Of a stretch of DNA of 48,796 nt, positions 1 to 8,413 are shown in pieces. Source of the DNA: SCGC-AAA471-B05 sp032249055 (GTDB taxonomy: Archaea > Thermoproteota > Thermoprotei > Gearchaeales > Gearchaeaceae). Location of the stretch: NCBI GenBank assembly GCA_032249055.1, contig JAVVGP010000002.1, positions 1 through 48,796 of the forward strand, read 5' to 3'. A program made the translations under genes and the position numbers. Under the pieces are notes generated by a model, which saw only the letters and a list, made by a program, of their open reading frames with translations, searched no databases and was not told the origin of the DNA. How positions within the stretch are numbered: position 1 is the stretch's first letter; each line of letters opens with the position of its first letter.

Positions 1-385
1 CTTGAAGGATGAAAGAAGAAGTTATGCCAAAGCTTACACCAGTTTCTACAACAATCTTTGGTTTTATCTTTCTCATCAAGATATAAAATATTTCAGGATT
101 AGGATAGCCGCCATAACGAGATCTAGGAACTTTTGCTTGGATTTCATATATTTTTCTTATTATGTCTTTACAATTTCTAAGCTCAGAGTAATAATCCATG
201 AGTTCTTTTTTAGTTATACCTAATTTCTTGAGTTGTTTCATTAAATTGGCTTTGTAGAATTTACGCCTTAATAATTCCAGTTTTCTTGATCTTAAATATG
301 TTTCAGGGAAGTCATAATAACCTATAGTATGATATGGAAATGTAAGTTTAGATTCCCTATAGAAATTGTAAATTATAAAATACAT
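1..385 (-). CDS. class I SAM-dependent methyltransferase, partial (cut by left window edge)
   Basis: An open frame starts at the ATG at 385-383 and reads 128 codons to the window edge without a stop. The visible N-terminal part is charged and helical. Residues about 107-128 read KPKIVVETGVSFGITSS, a close match to motif I of class I methyltransferases of the kind that act on sugars or small molecules (a beta strand, then E-x-G-x-x-x-G-x-x-S). The catalytic half lies outside the window. It stands alone, with a gap of about 40 bases from the acetyltransferase gene, at the end of a glycan cluster, so methylation of a glycan sugar is a reasonable inference. The motif makes the family fairly sure; the substrate is unknown. 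Confidence 0.72.
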   Translation of the reverse strand, partial: MYFIIYNFYRESKLTFPYHTIGYYDFPETYLRSRKLELLRRKFYKANLMKQLKKLGITKKELMDYYSELRNCKDIIRKIYEIQAKVPRSRYGGYPNPEIFYILMRKIKPKIVVETGVSFGITSSFILQ

Positions 386-423
386 TGAATTAGATTATAA
401 TTTTAGATAAAGCATTTAACATA

Positions 424-1002
424 TTAGATTATTTTTGAAATTTTTGCGGGAACTCCATAAGCCACGCTATTACTAGGAATATTCTTAGTTACGACTGAGC
501 CTGCTCCAATCAAAGAGTTTTCACCAATTGTTATTCCTGGCAAAATAGTAGCGTTAATGCCAATCTTTGCTCCTTTCTTAATTATTGGTCCTTTTATTCT
601 CTCTAAAGAAAAAACTCCTGTTGGATATTTTTCATTTGCTATCATAACTCCTGGTGCTATGAATACATCATCCTCTATTATTGTGAGCTGAGCAATATAA
701 CAATTGCAATGAATCTTTACATTATTACCTATTTTACAAGCATAATCTACTACAGTATTGCTCCAAATTTTCACGTTGTTTCCTATAATATTTTCCTCTC
801 TAATTATAACATTATGCCCAGTTTCGAAATTTTCTCCTATCTTCGAACCTAAATAAATAATAGATCCTGCTCTAATTATTGCATTGTCTCCAATTTCTAA
901 AGTTAGATCATTGATCTTTCTGCTAGGCATATAGCCAACTATTGCAGTATCATCGATTTTGCAGTTCTTTCCAAGCTTTACGAATTCCTTATTCAATATC
1001 AT
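424..1002 (-). CDS. left-handed beta-helix (hexapeptide) sugar acyltransferase
   Basis: The 192-residue protein is built almost entirely of hexapeptide repeats of the [LIV]-G-x4 type: TAIVGYM near residue 19, NAIIRAGSIIYLGSKIG, NVIIREENIIGNNVKIWSNT, and a final IGENSLIGAGSVVTKNIP. It ends in YGVPAKISKII, the usual end of WbbJ/WlbB-type O- or N-acetyltransferases. These trimeric enzymes transfer acetyl from acetyl-CoA to a nucleotide sugar in the cytoplasm. The start overlaps the end of the Gfo/Idh/MocA gene by 14 bases, so the two are co-translated. That pairing is typical of the route to 2,3-diacetamido uronic acids (WlbA/WlbB), but no DegT aminotransferase is present here, so the exact product is inferred only. 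Confidence 0.88.
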   Translation of the reverse strand: MILNKEFVKLGKNCKIDDTAIVGYMPSRKINDLTLEIGDNAIIRAGSIIYLGSKIGENFETGHNVIIREENIIGNNVKIWSNTVVDYACKIGNNVKIHCNCYIAQLTIIEDDVFIAPGVMIANEKYPTGVFSLERIKGPIIKKGAKIGINATILPGITIGENSLIGAGSVVTKNIPSNSVAYGVPAKISKII

Positions 1003-2002
1003 AACTTTTCACTTCAACCTTTCTACCTTTTTCTATAGATTCTTCAACTGCTTCTAAAATTGAAATGACTCTGATAGCTTGGGAAGCATTAGTTAAAGGC
1101 TCTTTGTTGAATCTGATGCAGTTAATGAAATGCTCAACCTGTTTCATTAAAGGTTCCTCCTTTTCTATTCTTGGCATATATAATTTACCTTTATAAATTT
1201 CGCTTTGTTTCTTTATTAACTCTTCTTGCTTAATTTTCTCGATATTGCTTTGATAAATTGCCAATGGCCATTCTTTATTCATATCATCAAACTTTATCAA
1301 ATATTTAGAAGTTGCAATATACCAGCTCCTAATTTTCTCTGCTGCATACCAGCTCGTGGTTATTGCGAATTGCATTTCAGGATATTCTAAATGAATATAA
1401 GCATAGTCATGAATATTTTTATCTTTTTGAAGAAAGGTGGTAGCGGTTGCAGTAACATAAATTGGCATGCTATTGAACAAGTAATCCAAAATGGCTATAT
1501 CATGGGTTGCAAGATCCCAAGTACAGCTTGCGTCTTGCCTTATTGGTCCTAAGCCTATTCTAAGTGCTATTCCATAGAAAACTTTTCCTAGCTTTTTATT
1601 TTTAATTAATTTGTGCAAGTATTGAATAGCAGGATGAAAACAGTATATATGACCGACCATTAGTATCGTTTTATTTTCTTTAGCGATTTTTGCTAGTTCA
1701 AATGCTTCCTTAACATTCATAGTTAAAGGTTTCTCAACAAGCAAGTGCTTACCTTGCTCCAAAAATAACTTGGCTATTTTGTAATGAGTTGAAGCAGGTG
1801 TTGCTAAGAAAGTTGCTTTAATATCTTCGTCTTTAGCTATTTCTTCATAGTCTAAAGTAGTCTTAACATTACTTGGAACACCCTTAAGAGCTTCAGGATT
1901 GCTATCGCAAACGTAACTTAATTTAATCCCTTCAATGTTCTGCAAAACTCTTAAATAATTTCTTCCCCAATAACCTAAACCTATTAGAGCTACCTTTATC
2001 AT
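989..2002 (-). CDS. Gfo/Idh/MocA family sugar dehydrogenase
   Basis: The 337-residue protein is an NAD(P)-dependent oxidoreductase acting on a sugar or nucleotide sugar. The N-terminus has the Rossmann motif GLGYWGRN (residues 8-15), and LLVEKPLTMN (87-96) holds the E-K-P motif whose Lys is conserved in the family. TWDLATHDIAILDYL further on gives the D-x3-H motif near the active site. Length is normal. The start overlaps the stop of the upstream glycosyltransferase (ATGA type), and its own end overlaps the acetyltransferase. The pair resembles WlbA/WlbB, where a UDP-GlcNAcA 3-dehydrogenase is followed later by an N-acetyltransferase. The family is sure; the substrate is inference. Confidence 0.9.
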   Translation of the reverse strand: MIKVALIGLGYWGRNYLRVLQNIEGIKLSYVCDSNPEALKGVPSNVKTTLDYEEIAKDEDIKATFLATPASTHYKIAKLFLEQGKHLLVEKPLTMNVKEAFELAKIAKENKTILMVGHIYCFHPAIQYLHKLIKNKKLGKVFYGIALRIGLGPIRQDASCTWDLATHDIAILDYLFNSMPIYVTATATTFLQKDKNIHDYAYIHLEYPEMQFAITTSWYAAEKIRSWYIATSKYLIKFDDMNKEWPLAIYQSNIEKIKQEELIKKQSEIYKGKLYMPRIEKEEPLMKQVEHFINCIRFNKEPLTNASQAIRVISILEAVEESIEKGRKVEVKSYDIE

Positions 2003-3630
2003 TTCTCAAATATCTCCTCAACAAGAATCTTTGAAATTTTATTTAGATTGTAGAAATTTTTTATACTTTCTATGGCTTTTAATGATAAATCTTTATAATA
2101 GTTTTCATCCTGAAGCAATCTTTTTATAGCTTGTTTCATCTCTTCAAAATTGCTTACTTTTATCACCCAAGGAAGATCATCCCCTTCTCTCCCCTTCTTT
2201 ATTAATCTTATGCAGGGTAATCCAAGTACTGCGTAATCGAATTCCTTTCCTCCACCTCCTATTGCTTTAAGATTTAGACCTATTTTACATTGAGATATGT
2301 AATGCTTTAATTGACTGTGAGGAACAGCTTCTATAATTTTAACAGAATCATGTAAACCTTCTTTTTCGATAATTCTTTGTAGTTTTATCTTTTGTTCTCT
2401 ATTCACTCCTATCCAAAGCATAGATATTTTATAGTCAAGTTCTTTTTGCAAAATTTTGATTAAAGCAAAAATATTATTTAAATTAGATATAAATCCGCCA
2501 GCATAACATAAATCGTAATTGTAATATCTTTCATTTAATTCAAACATCCATTCCAAAAATGCTCCGTTTGGTAAATAAACTGCTTTATTTTTATCTATTC
2601 GATATTCGTGCTTTAAATATTCTGCTGCATAAAATACTTTCTTTGCTTTATTAATAAAAATGGTAAGGAGAAGTTTATTTAAAGTTAACGAGCGTGTGAA
2701 AAAATCCAGATACGGATCCCTTACATCATTGAAGTTCGGTATTCTTCTTAGTTTACTTATAACATAGCCTAAAGCAAAATCAATTATATCGCCAGATATA
2801 ATTGCATCGTATTTTGTACTAAAAAGCAGATGGAAGGGTCTACGAGAGCTTATTGAATATTTTGCAACTGAAATCTTTTGATACTTTGCTAATGCAAATG
2901 CCATTTTTTCGTATCTGCTTGGGATTGTTGAGTTGGGTAATTGGTTAATCAATAAGATTGTTTTATCTGTTTTTATGGCATATTTCTCTAATTCATTTAT
3001 CTCATTAAAATCGAACAGATTATCCTTTATTGTCTCATAAATATTTTTAAAATCAGATAAATCGTTTTCGCTTTTAATAAAACAAGCAAGAGGAATAACT
3101 ATTCTTTCCTTTATATTTTTCATTTTTTCAATAAATTCGTTAACTTTTTCTGGCCTCCCAAAGCTTCCTTTAAAGTATCTAATTAGTATGTTATTTGGAG
3201 TAATTAAGGGTGTCAAAGGAAATTTTTTACATTTATCTTCGAATGATATTTTAATAAGTTTATCCTTTAATTGAGAGCTATTTAATGTTAAATATTTATT
3301 TCTTAAAAAATCATTAGCATTAATATTGAATTTTATTACTCTTTTATTTATTTCAATGTTTTTAAATTTATCTGAAATTAATAGGGTTAATATAAATTTC
3401 GGCGTTTCATTGCTACTTAATCCATATTCTTCTTTTACAATATTCCTAACTCCAGTAATCATGAAAATAATATCTTCAGCATTCAAACCAATAATATTTC
3501 TTTTAATTTTTTTCAAACTATTTTCTAAGTACAGCGGATTATAAAATATAGGATCAAATGTAAAGTATTCGACCTTATCGACCAAATCTTTCAGATGAAT
3601 TAATAATGAAAGTTTAAGATAATCTATCAT
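1999..3630 (-). CDS. GT-B fold glycosyltransferase with a long unrecognised N-terminal region
   Basis: The 543-residue protein is longer than the usual 350-400 for GT4. Residues about 220-543 look like a GT-B enzyme: LLINQLPNSTIPSRYEKMA near 227, PNGA at 354-357, YAGGF at 376-380 opening the donor domain, and KAIGGGGKEFDYAVLGLPCI at 455-474 in the place of the nucleotide-sugar loop, where the usual EX7E is degenerate. The first 200 or so residues are charged and Lys/Ile/Asn rich, with no motif I recognise. It overlaps its neighbours on both sides by four bases, so it belongs to one operon with the GT4 upstream and the dehydrogenase downstream. Donor and acceptor are unknown. Confidence 0.72.
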   Translation of the reverse strand: MIDYLKLSLLIHLKDLVDKVEYFTFDPIFYNPLYLENSLKKIKRNIIGLNAEDIIFMITGVRNIVKEEYGLSSNETPKFILTLLISDKFKNIEINKRVIKFNINANDFLRNKYLTLNSSQLKDKLIKISFEDKCKKFPLTPLITPNNILIRYFKGSFGRPEKVNEFIEKMKNIKERIVIPLACFIKSENDLSDFKNIYETIKDNLFDFNEINELEKYAIKTDKTILLINQLPNSTIPSRYEKMAFALAKYQKISVAKYSISSRRPFHLLFSTKYDAIISGDIIDFALGYVISKLRRIPNFNDVRDPYLDFFTRSLTLNKLLLTIFINKAKKVFYAAEYLKHEYRIDKNKAVYLPNGAFLEWMFELNERYYNYDLCYAGGFISNLNNIFALIKILQKELDYKISMLWIGVNREQKIKLQRIIEKEGLHDSVKIIEAVPHSQLKHYISQCKIGLNLKAIGGGGKEFDYAVLGLPCIRLIKKGREGDDLPWVIKVSNFEEMKQAIKRLLQDENYYKDLSLKAIESIKNFYNLNKISKILVEEIFEK

Positions 3631-4766
3631 AGTAAATAACTATTGTACTTCTCAGCGATTTGAGTCCAATCGAAAATTTTTGCTCTTTCTTTTGCTAACT
3701 TAGAGTATTTCTTACGTAACTCAATATCGGAAATTAATAGCTCTAAAGCATTTTTTAATTCTTCTGAACTAGCCCTAATTAGTATACCAGCGTTATTTAA
3801 TGCCTCTGGAGTCCCCCCTCTTCTTGTAGCAATAATAGCTTTACCTGCAGCCATTGCTTCTAAAATTGCAAGACTAAAACCTTCATAAAGCGATGGATGA
3901 ACAAATATGTCTGCTTCAAATAAAATGCTTTTTAATAATTCTCTTTCTCTTGAAGAAATGAATGGCAAATTCACTATTTTGTTTTCAATGTTTAAAGACT
4001 TTGATAAATTAATAAATTCTTCTCTACTTTTTAAATCCCCGCCGCCAACAATTATTAAAATCCAATCCTTTTCTTTAATTTCAGACAATGCCTTTAGTAA
4101 AATATGAATCCCCTTTCTTCTTGAAAATCCACCGACGAACAATATTATGTTTGAAACTCCTAGCTTATCTTTTAAACCAATTTTTATAATATTACTAAAT
4201 TCGTATTCCTTTATATCTATTCCATTATGAATCGTCACTATTTTATGAGATGGAAGATTATAATAACATATCAATTCTTTTTTTAAGAACTCAGAAGCTG
4301 TTATTATGATTTTACTTTTTTCAAATGTATCCTTTTCAAATCGAGAATTGACCAAATTAATTAAGCTCAAATAATTTCTCGATAAATTAAAAAGGCCTAT
4401 TTCAGTGCCTTGACAAGTTATTGCTAACTTATCTTTTTCTTTTATCATATGAACTATAGGGGAAATATGAACATGCTGAACGTCTATCAAATCCGGGTTA
4501 ATTTTATACTTTATTTCTTCAAATTTTTTATATGCTAGCAAGTTAAAGATTGAAACCTGTGGTAAAGGAACAGGGGGTATTTTAAAAATATGTTTTGGAA
4601 TTTGAACATGATAAGCGTTGACTTGATCGCTTACATATTCTCCTTCCTTTGTTATTACGTGTACTTCATGACCTCTTTTTGCAAGTTCACGAGATAAATA
4701 ATAAACTCTATTACCTACACCTGAATGCTGATTTGCGACATAAGATATGAAAAGAATTCTAGACAT
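3627..4766 (-). CDS. GT4 family glycosyltransferase
   Basis: The 379-residue protein is a complete GT-B retaining glycosyltransferase. The acceptor domain opens with a beta strand and the loop HSGVGNRVYYLSREL (14-28). HNGID (180-184) marks the linker. The donor domain starts LFVGGFSRRKGI (209-220), and PSLYEGFSLAILEAMAAGK (291-309) contains the EX7E pair E295/E303 that holds the nucleotide-sugar phosphate and sugar. It is the first gene of its transcription unit: 266 bases without a gene lie upstream, with an AT-rich TATA-like stretch about 28 bases before the ATG. It probably adds one hexose to a lipid-linked glycan on the cytoplasmic face. Confidence 0.9.
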   Translation of the reverse strand: MSRILFISYVANQHSGVGNRVYYLSRELAKRGHEVHVITKEGEYVSDQVNAYHVQIPKHIFKIPPVPLPQVSIFNLLAYKKFEEIKYKINPDLIDVQHVHISPIVHMIKEKDKLAITCQGTEIGLFNLSRNYLSLINLVNSRFEKDTFEKSKIIITASEFLKKELICYYNLPSHKIVTIHNGIDIKEYEFSNIIKIGLKDKLGVSNIILFVGGFSRRKGIHILLKALSEIKEKDWILIIVGGGDLKSREEFINLSKSLNIENKIVNLPFISSRERELLKSILFEADIFVHPSLYEGFSLAILEAMAAGKAIIATRRGGTPEALNNAGILIRASSEELKNALELLISDIELRKKYSKLAKERAKIFDWTQIAEKYNSYLL

Positions 4767-5032
4767 TATTTTGTAAAAAGAACATTTAATCTAAATATTT
4801 TTCTAAATTTTCTCATGTAAAAATATAGATCTTGGTAATTTTAATAAGTTTACTTGTAATAAACTATAACTAATTCCAGGATATTTTAGTACATAGTATC
4901 TTATAAACTTATTATGTTTAATCTTTATTTAATCTTTTAAGATATTTGATAATGTTGGTGGAAAAGTAATACTACACGTTAGGTTTCAAGACACATTTGA
5001 GACATCAGTCATAATTAATTAATAAATTAGAT

Positions 5033-6088
5033 TCATTTATTTTCAATTAAATATTTATATAATTTTAATAATTTTGAAGAAACATATTTTGGTGAATACT
5101 TATCGTTAATATATTTAATTGCATTTTTACTCATATTTTTTAATTTATTTTTATCTTGTAATAATTCAATTACTTTCTCTGCAAAATTCTTCGCATTGTA
5201 TTCTTTTACAGAATAACCATTGAATCCATCAATAACATAGTCTTCTAACAGAGGATGATACGTTGATATGACAGGAACACCTGCAGAAAATGCTTCGAGT
5301 AAGCTTAAGCATGAAGGACTATTAAATTTGAAAGGAGCTAAAAATAAATCTGCATAAGGTAAATATTTTTTCTTTAAAACATCGTTTTCAATTGCTCCTA
5401 TAAAAATTACATTAACATATTTTTTAGGCGGAGAAAATTGGGATATAAAAATAAGCTTTGATTTAGGTATTTCTTTATTTATAATTTCAAATGCTTTTAA
5501 TGCAATATCTCCTCCCTTAAATTTGAAGTTGTAACCTACAAACAAAATAGTAGGTTCTTCATCATCAACTTCCTTAATTCGCTCTATAATAGGAATTGGA
5601 GGCGGTACATAATTTATTTTACTCTCATCAAAGCCTAATTTTCTTATTATACGCACATTTGAAGGTTGCCATGTAACAAGTATTCTATTTTTAGTTTTAA
5701 AGAATTTTTCAAAATAATGATATACATGCATTAATTTAAATAATGAAATGCCACCGTAATAATAAAAGAATTCAATGGGTGAAATATCTATTTCATATAA
5801 AGTGGGTTTGTTGTACTTTATTAATGAACCAATACAATGAACTATATCGATATTATTTAAAATCTTACAATAACTCCCATAGCCTGTTAAAAATAGTAAA
5901 GAATAACCAGAATAAATTAAGTCTACACTTCTTCTCACGAAGCCATATAAATTGTATAAGTCCACTTTAATAATTCTCGTATTTAGTTCATAAATTACCT
6001 CAGGAGGATTAAAAAGGAAACGTAATTTCCTCACTGTAGCAAGACCACGCTTCCAGTTTAAAGGAGGGCCATCTAAATAAACTCTCAT
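5033..6088 (-). CDS. GT4-like glycosyltransferase with altered EX7E motif
   Basis: The 351-residue protein has a GT-B layout. The acceptor domain contains HCIGSL near residue 85 and TWQPSN at 139-144. The donor domain begins ILFVGYNFKFKGG (181-193). In SPSCLSLLEAFSAGVPVIST (257-276) the second Glu of EX7E is E265 and the first position is Ser, a change seen in divergent GT4 members. The N-terminal MRVYLDGPPLNWKRGLA resembles archaeal GT4 proteins that start directly with a strand and a glycine-rich loop. The start overlaps the stop of the GT2 gene upstream by four bases. Activity is likely but the missing Glu makes donor choice uncertain. Confidence 0.82.
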   Translation of the reverse strand: MRVYLDGPPLNWKRGLATVRKLRFLFNPPEVIYELNTRIIKVDLYNLYGFVRRSVDLIYSGYSLLFLTGYGSYCKILNNIDIVHCIGSLIKYNKPTLYEIDISPIEFFYYYGGISLFKLMHVYHYFEKFFKTKNRILVTWQPSNVRIIRKLGFDESKINYVPPPIPIIERIKEVDDEEPTILFVGYNFKFKGGDIALKAFEIINKEIPKSKLIFISQFSPPKKYVNVIFIGAIENDVLKKKYLPYADLFLAPFKFNSPSCLSLLEAFSAGVPVISTYHPLLEDYVIDGFNGYSVKEYNAKNFAEKVIELLQDKNKLKNMSKNAIKYINDKYSPKYVSSKLLKLYKYLIENK

Positions 6089-7119
6089 TTTGTTACAATA
6101 AATTTTCTTGTACTTCTCATGATATCATCATCCGTTATCATCATCTTCTCATAATCTAATATCATTAATCGACCCAATATATTTTTAGAAGGGCTAAACA
6201 AAAATTTTTTAGAATTATTTAATTTTATTGATAAAGGTATGTAATTACTATAATCATTTATTGTTGATAATTTTTTTATCGAATATTTTAAATAAGTCAT
6301 CGTTAGAGATGGGTAGTATGCACATGCAAAATTGTAATTATTTTTGTGCAATAAATATCTTGGAAAATGAATTATTTCAATAATTGGTTGATATAAGATC
6401 AATTCTAAAAATTTTAATTCATATATTTTTGGTAACAATTTTCTATACACGGATAATAGTAAGGCAGAATTTTTGGCATAAGAATGACTAAGCATTCTAT
6501 TTAAAAATAAATTTCTCTTTGAAGCAACTTTTATACTTGTTCTAAGCTCATGTGAGCAAACAACAGCAGGATATAATTTCACATAATATCCTCGACTCCA
6601 TATTCTAAAGCAAAGTTCAACATCTTCTACAAAAGTAAAAAATTCTTTTGGAAACAATGTATCATTAATTGATTTCCTTCTAACTAGAAGAAAAGATGCA
6701 GGAATATAAGAATAATAAGATTCTTTAACTTCATCAATATTTATTTTATCTTTTGGAACTATCCAATTACCATAGATATCGCATAATTCCCCAAGACCTG
6801 TAACATTTCTTTTTTTGTAATCAACTTGAACACCGCCTAAGGCTCCAATTTTATTATCACTTATACCAACTTTAATTAATTCATTCAAAGAATCCTGTTC
6901 TGGTATTGCATCAGAATTTAAAAGAAGAACAAAATCTGATTTGGATCTTTTATAAGCAATATTGTTGGCATTGGCAAATCCTACGTTTTGTTTTAAATTA
7001 ATTATTTTTAAGTCTTTCTCATAATCTTCTAAAATTTCTCTTGTTTTATCAGTAGAACCATTGTTTACTACGATAACTTCATAGTTGTTATATTTCAAAT
7101 TTAAAGCTGAATCTAACAT
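6085..7119 (-). CDS. GT2 family glycosyltransferase, 5' end displaced by a frameshift
   Basis: The 344-codon open frame carries the body of a GT2 (GT-A fold) inverting glycosyltransferase: NNGSTD at 19-24, LNSDAIP at 68-74 in place of the metal-binding D-x-D, and FTFVEDVELCFR (161-172) with the E-D pair of the catalytic region. It resembles rhamnosyltransferase-like GT2 enzymes. The frame begins at MLDSALNLKYNNYEV, which lacks the first strand (V-T-V-I-I-V-A-Y-N) that every GT2 needs to bind the nucleotide. That strand is present just upstream in another frame (see 7113-7199). Either the gene is broken or the assembled sequence lacks one base near 7140. Downstream genes overlap by four bases. 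Confidence 0.82.
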   Translation of the reverse strand: MLDSALNLKYNNYEVIVVNNGSTDKTREILEDYEKDLKIINLKQNVGFANANNIAYKRSKSDFVLLLNSDAIPEQDSLNELIKVGISDNKIGALGGVQVDYKKRNVTGLGELCDIYGNWIVPKDKINIDEVKESYYSYIPASFLLVRRKSINDTLFPKEFFTFVEDVELCFRIWSRGYYVKLYPAVVCSHELRTSIKVASKRNLFLNRMLSHSYAKNSALLLSVYRKLLPKIYELKFLELILYQPIIEIIHFPRYLLHKNNYNFACAYYPSLTMTYLKYSIKKLSTINDYSNYIPLSIKLNNSKKFLFSPSKNILGRLMILDYEKMMITDDDIMRSTRKFIVTK

Positions 7120-7199
7120 TGTTTGAATATATTTTTCATTCCTTCAGCATTATATGCTACTATTATTACTGTAACTTTAGGTTGATTCATTTTACTCAT
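7113..7199 (-). pseudogene. out-of-frame N-terminal fragment of the GT2 gene at 6085-7119
   Basis: From the ATG at 7199 the sequence reads MSKMNQPKVTVIIVAYNAEG, the classic first strand and loop of a GT2 enzyme, then runs into a stop at 7115-7113. One added base at about 7140-7141 would join it to N-E-K-Y-I-Q-T-M-L-D-S and so to the long frame, giving a protein of about 371 residues with normal GT2 spacing between the strand and NNGSTD. A second ATG at 7190 is also possible. The sign is direct from the sequence; whether it is a true mutation, programmed shifting or an assembly error cannot be told here. Confidence 0.8.
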
Positions 7200-7245
7200 C
7201 GAATAATAGCAATCTATTATTACAGAGTATTATATCAATAGAGCT

Positions 7246-7527
7246 TTATTTTTGCAACATTATAACATTATCAGAGTTTAATAAGATATTTGCTTCCTTT
7301 CCTTTAATTTTATAAATAAAATTATTAATGATGTGTTTATCATAATATGCAGCGTTCCTTTCTATACTATATTTGCTAAAAATAAAAATAACATCATAGG
7401 TCTCATCTAATTTTATCATGTATAATGGTTTACTGTTACGAATTTCATTTTTAAGAAATAAATATAATATGTATTTAAGACTTTTATAATTAATTAGGTT
7501 TGAGACTTTTATGATTACTTTTTTCAT
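7246..7527 (-). CDS. hypothetical protein (93 aa)
   Basis: A 93-codon frame sits between the frameshifted GT2 and a methyltransferase gene, with non-coding gaps on both sides. The product is basic and rich in Ile, Lys, Asn and Tyr, has no clear membrane segment and no motif I recognise. The tail (YDVIFIFSKYSIERNAAYYD and after) has a rhythm like the C-terminal ends of large membrane glycosyltransferases, so a leftover of a larger gene is possible. It could also be a chance frame in AT-rich DNA. No function is offered. Confidence 0.38.
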   Translation of the reverse strand: MKKVIIKVSNLINYKSLKYILYLFLKNEIRNSKPLYMIKLDETYDVIFIFSKYSIERNAAYYDKHIINNFIYKIKGKEANILLNSDNVIMLQK

Positions 7528-7708
7528 ATTATGATTTTATTAAATATATTCATAATAGTTCTAATGGAAAGATAACTATGCGCAATTCATGGGCATGTTG
7601 ATTTTATAAAACATAATAAATAAATATTTTCATCTGGTATTCCATATTTACCTGAACAATTTTTACGCAAGACAATGTTAACTTAGGGCTGATCATAATC
7701 ATTATTCG

Positions 7709-8413
7709 CTATATTTTTCTTAGCATGAAAGCTAAATTATGTGAAAGTGAAGCTTTTGATAAAGAAATTAGCTTGCCTAACAAAGAATAGTTAATTCCTA
7801 CAATCTTTTCAATCATTAAGCCATGTTTTTCGAAGAAGTACTTCCATTCGGATAAATTGCCCAATTTAACATGTTTTAAATCAATCCTTGGATCTTTGTT
7901 ATATTTTGTAGAAACTCCAGGATGAGTCCATGGAAATTTTCCCATCAAAAATAGCAATCTATTAATTGCAGAGTGCATGTTAGGAGTTGTTATGATTATT
8001 CTTCCATTGGGTTTAAGTATTCTTTTCAATTCTTCAATAAAGAAATCTGTATCAAATACATGCTCTATGATTTCTGAAGCTATTATCACATCATATCTTT
8101 CATTTTCTACAGGACAAGATTCTTCTCCAGCTTTCCACTTATATACCTTTGTTAATCTTTTGCTTGCTTTTTCTAAAGCCTTTTCTGATACATCGAAGCC
8201 TTCTACAATTTTTGCGCCATGCTTAAAATATTCTTGAGAGATTATTCCAGTGAAACAGCCTATATCTGCTACAATTTCCTTGTTTTTAATACTTTTAAAA
8301 ATTTCCATTAAGATTCTTATTCTTGGTAATTGATGCTTGTAATACCATTCTTCAGCTGAAGATATTTCATCAAAGGCTTCTTTATTCATTTCACTTGGAT
8401 TAACAGTTTTCAT
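7709..8413 (-). CDS. class I SAM-dependent methyltransferase (Methyltransf_11-like)
   Basis: The 234-residue protein shows motif I as ADIGCFTG (49-56), an acidic residue after strand 2 (GFDVSEKAL, about 72-80), the post-motif IASEIIEHV (111-119), and ILKPNGRIIITTPN (132-145), the usual motif III region of ubiE/Methyltransf_11 enzymes. Length is normal. It starts within the stop of the upstream GT4 gene (four-base overlap). In glycan clusters such enzymes methylate sugar hydroxyls or carry out steps on lipid-linked intermediates. It is a paralogue in type, not a close copy, of the methyltransferase at 9667-10395. The substrate is unknown. Confidence 0.87.
   Translation of the reverse strand: MKTVNPSEMNKEAFDEISSAEEWYYKHQLPRIRILMEIFKSIKNKEIVADIGCFTGIISQEYFKHGAKIVEGFDVSEKALEKASKRLTKVYKWKAGEESCPVENERYDVIIASEIIEHVFDTDFFIEELKRILKPNGRIIITTPNMHSAINRLLFLMGKFPWTHPGVSTKYNKDPRIDLKHVKLGNLSEWKYFFEKHGLMIEKIVGINYSLLGKLISLSKASLSHNLAFMLRKI

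Noticed and set aside
2..223. Open frame on the plus strand at the left edge
   Set aside because: The opposite strand carries a methyltransferase motif (VVETGVSFGITSS) in a frame that runs through the same bases, so the plus-strand frame is a shadow.
4767..5032. Small gene or RNA in the gap before the GT4 gene
   Set aside because: The 266 bases are AT-rich with frequent stops in all frames, and show nothing beyond a TATA-like stretch near 4792-4800.
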